This document shows, one piece after another, positions 13,351 to 13,372 of a DNA stretch of 13,372 nucleotides; the stretch's first letter is position 1; every line of letters starts with the position of its first letter. A program made the position numbers and the translations under genes. The notes under the pieces are model-generated. The model searched no databases, had not been told where the DNA came from, and was given only the letters and a program-made list of their open reading frames with translations. Source of the DNA: Bacilli bacterium (GTDB lineage Bacteria > Bacillota_I > Bacilli_A > RF39 > UBA660); the NCBI GenBank assembly GCA_900772445.1, contig CAAHEL010000075.1:1-13372 (forward strand). The letters run 5' to 3'.

Positions 13351-13372
13351 TTTTTTAAAAATATTTAAAAAA

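Noticed and set aside
1..13372. Mycoplasma-type genetic code (TGA read as Trp) suspected from base composition
   Set aside because: TGA ends several genes at exactly the point where the next gene starts (ATGA overlaps), and Trp is encoded by TGG throughout.

Overview
The window comes from a very AT-rich (about 70-75% A+T by eye), low-GC Gram-positive bacterium of the Bacillota, most likely a Bacilli-like lineage that forms or once formed endospores. Evidence for this is a complete CIRCE-controlled hrcA-grpE-dnaK-dnaJ operon with rsmE nearby (Bacillus-type synteny), a CotZ/CotY-type spore coat protein, and the sporulation pair yqfC-yqfD. Several genes end in TGA (cysteine desulfurase, thioredoxin, yqfC, orf107) and Trp is encoded by TGG, so the standard bacterial code is used. 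This argues against a Mycoplasma-type genome despite the base composition. I cannot name the genus. No rRNA, tRNA, CRISPR array, prophage or insertion sequence is visible.

Layout. At the left edge, positions 1-60 hold only the first 20 codons of a minus-strand gene with a strong promoter and ribosome binding site. Positions 197-2786 (minus) are a three-gene unit joined by ATGA overlaps: cysteine desulfurase, an 82-aa cytosolic thioredoxin-like protein, and an exported thioredoxin domain fused to a CcdA/DsbD-type membrane domain. Together they look like a sulfur/thiol-electron module. A divergent alpha/beta-hydrolase (carboxylesterase) follows at 2935-3663. Positions 3710-5133 (minus) hold yqfC-yqfD, preceded by an AGCS-family sodium:amino-acid symporter (5173-6513, minus). 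The spore coat gene cotZ (6625-7044, plus) follows and converges on rsmE through a shared bidirectional terminator.

The right half (7066-13262, all minus) is the heat-shock region. hrcA, grpE, a small unknown gene (orf107), dnaK and dnaJ are transcribed from a near-consensus sigma-A promoter carrying two CIRCE operators, one over the -35 and one at the transcription start. A strong hairpin ends the operon after dnaJ. A separate promoter then drives a 126-aa unknown protein and rsmE. In Bacillus subtilis prmA sits where the 126-aa gene is here.

Most interesting points: GrpE has a seven-cysteine, metallothionein-like N-terminus; an uncharacterised gene is translationally coupled between grpE and dnaK; the CIRCE site is doubled; the desulfurase/thioredoxin/Trx-CcdA unit is tightly coupled; and the dnaK-dnaJ junction can form two mutually exclusive hairpins. 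There is no gene-free stretch longer than 300 bases.
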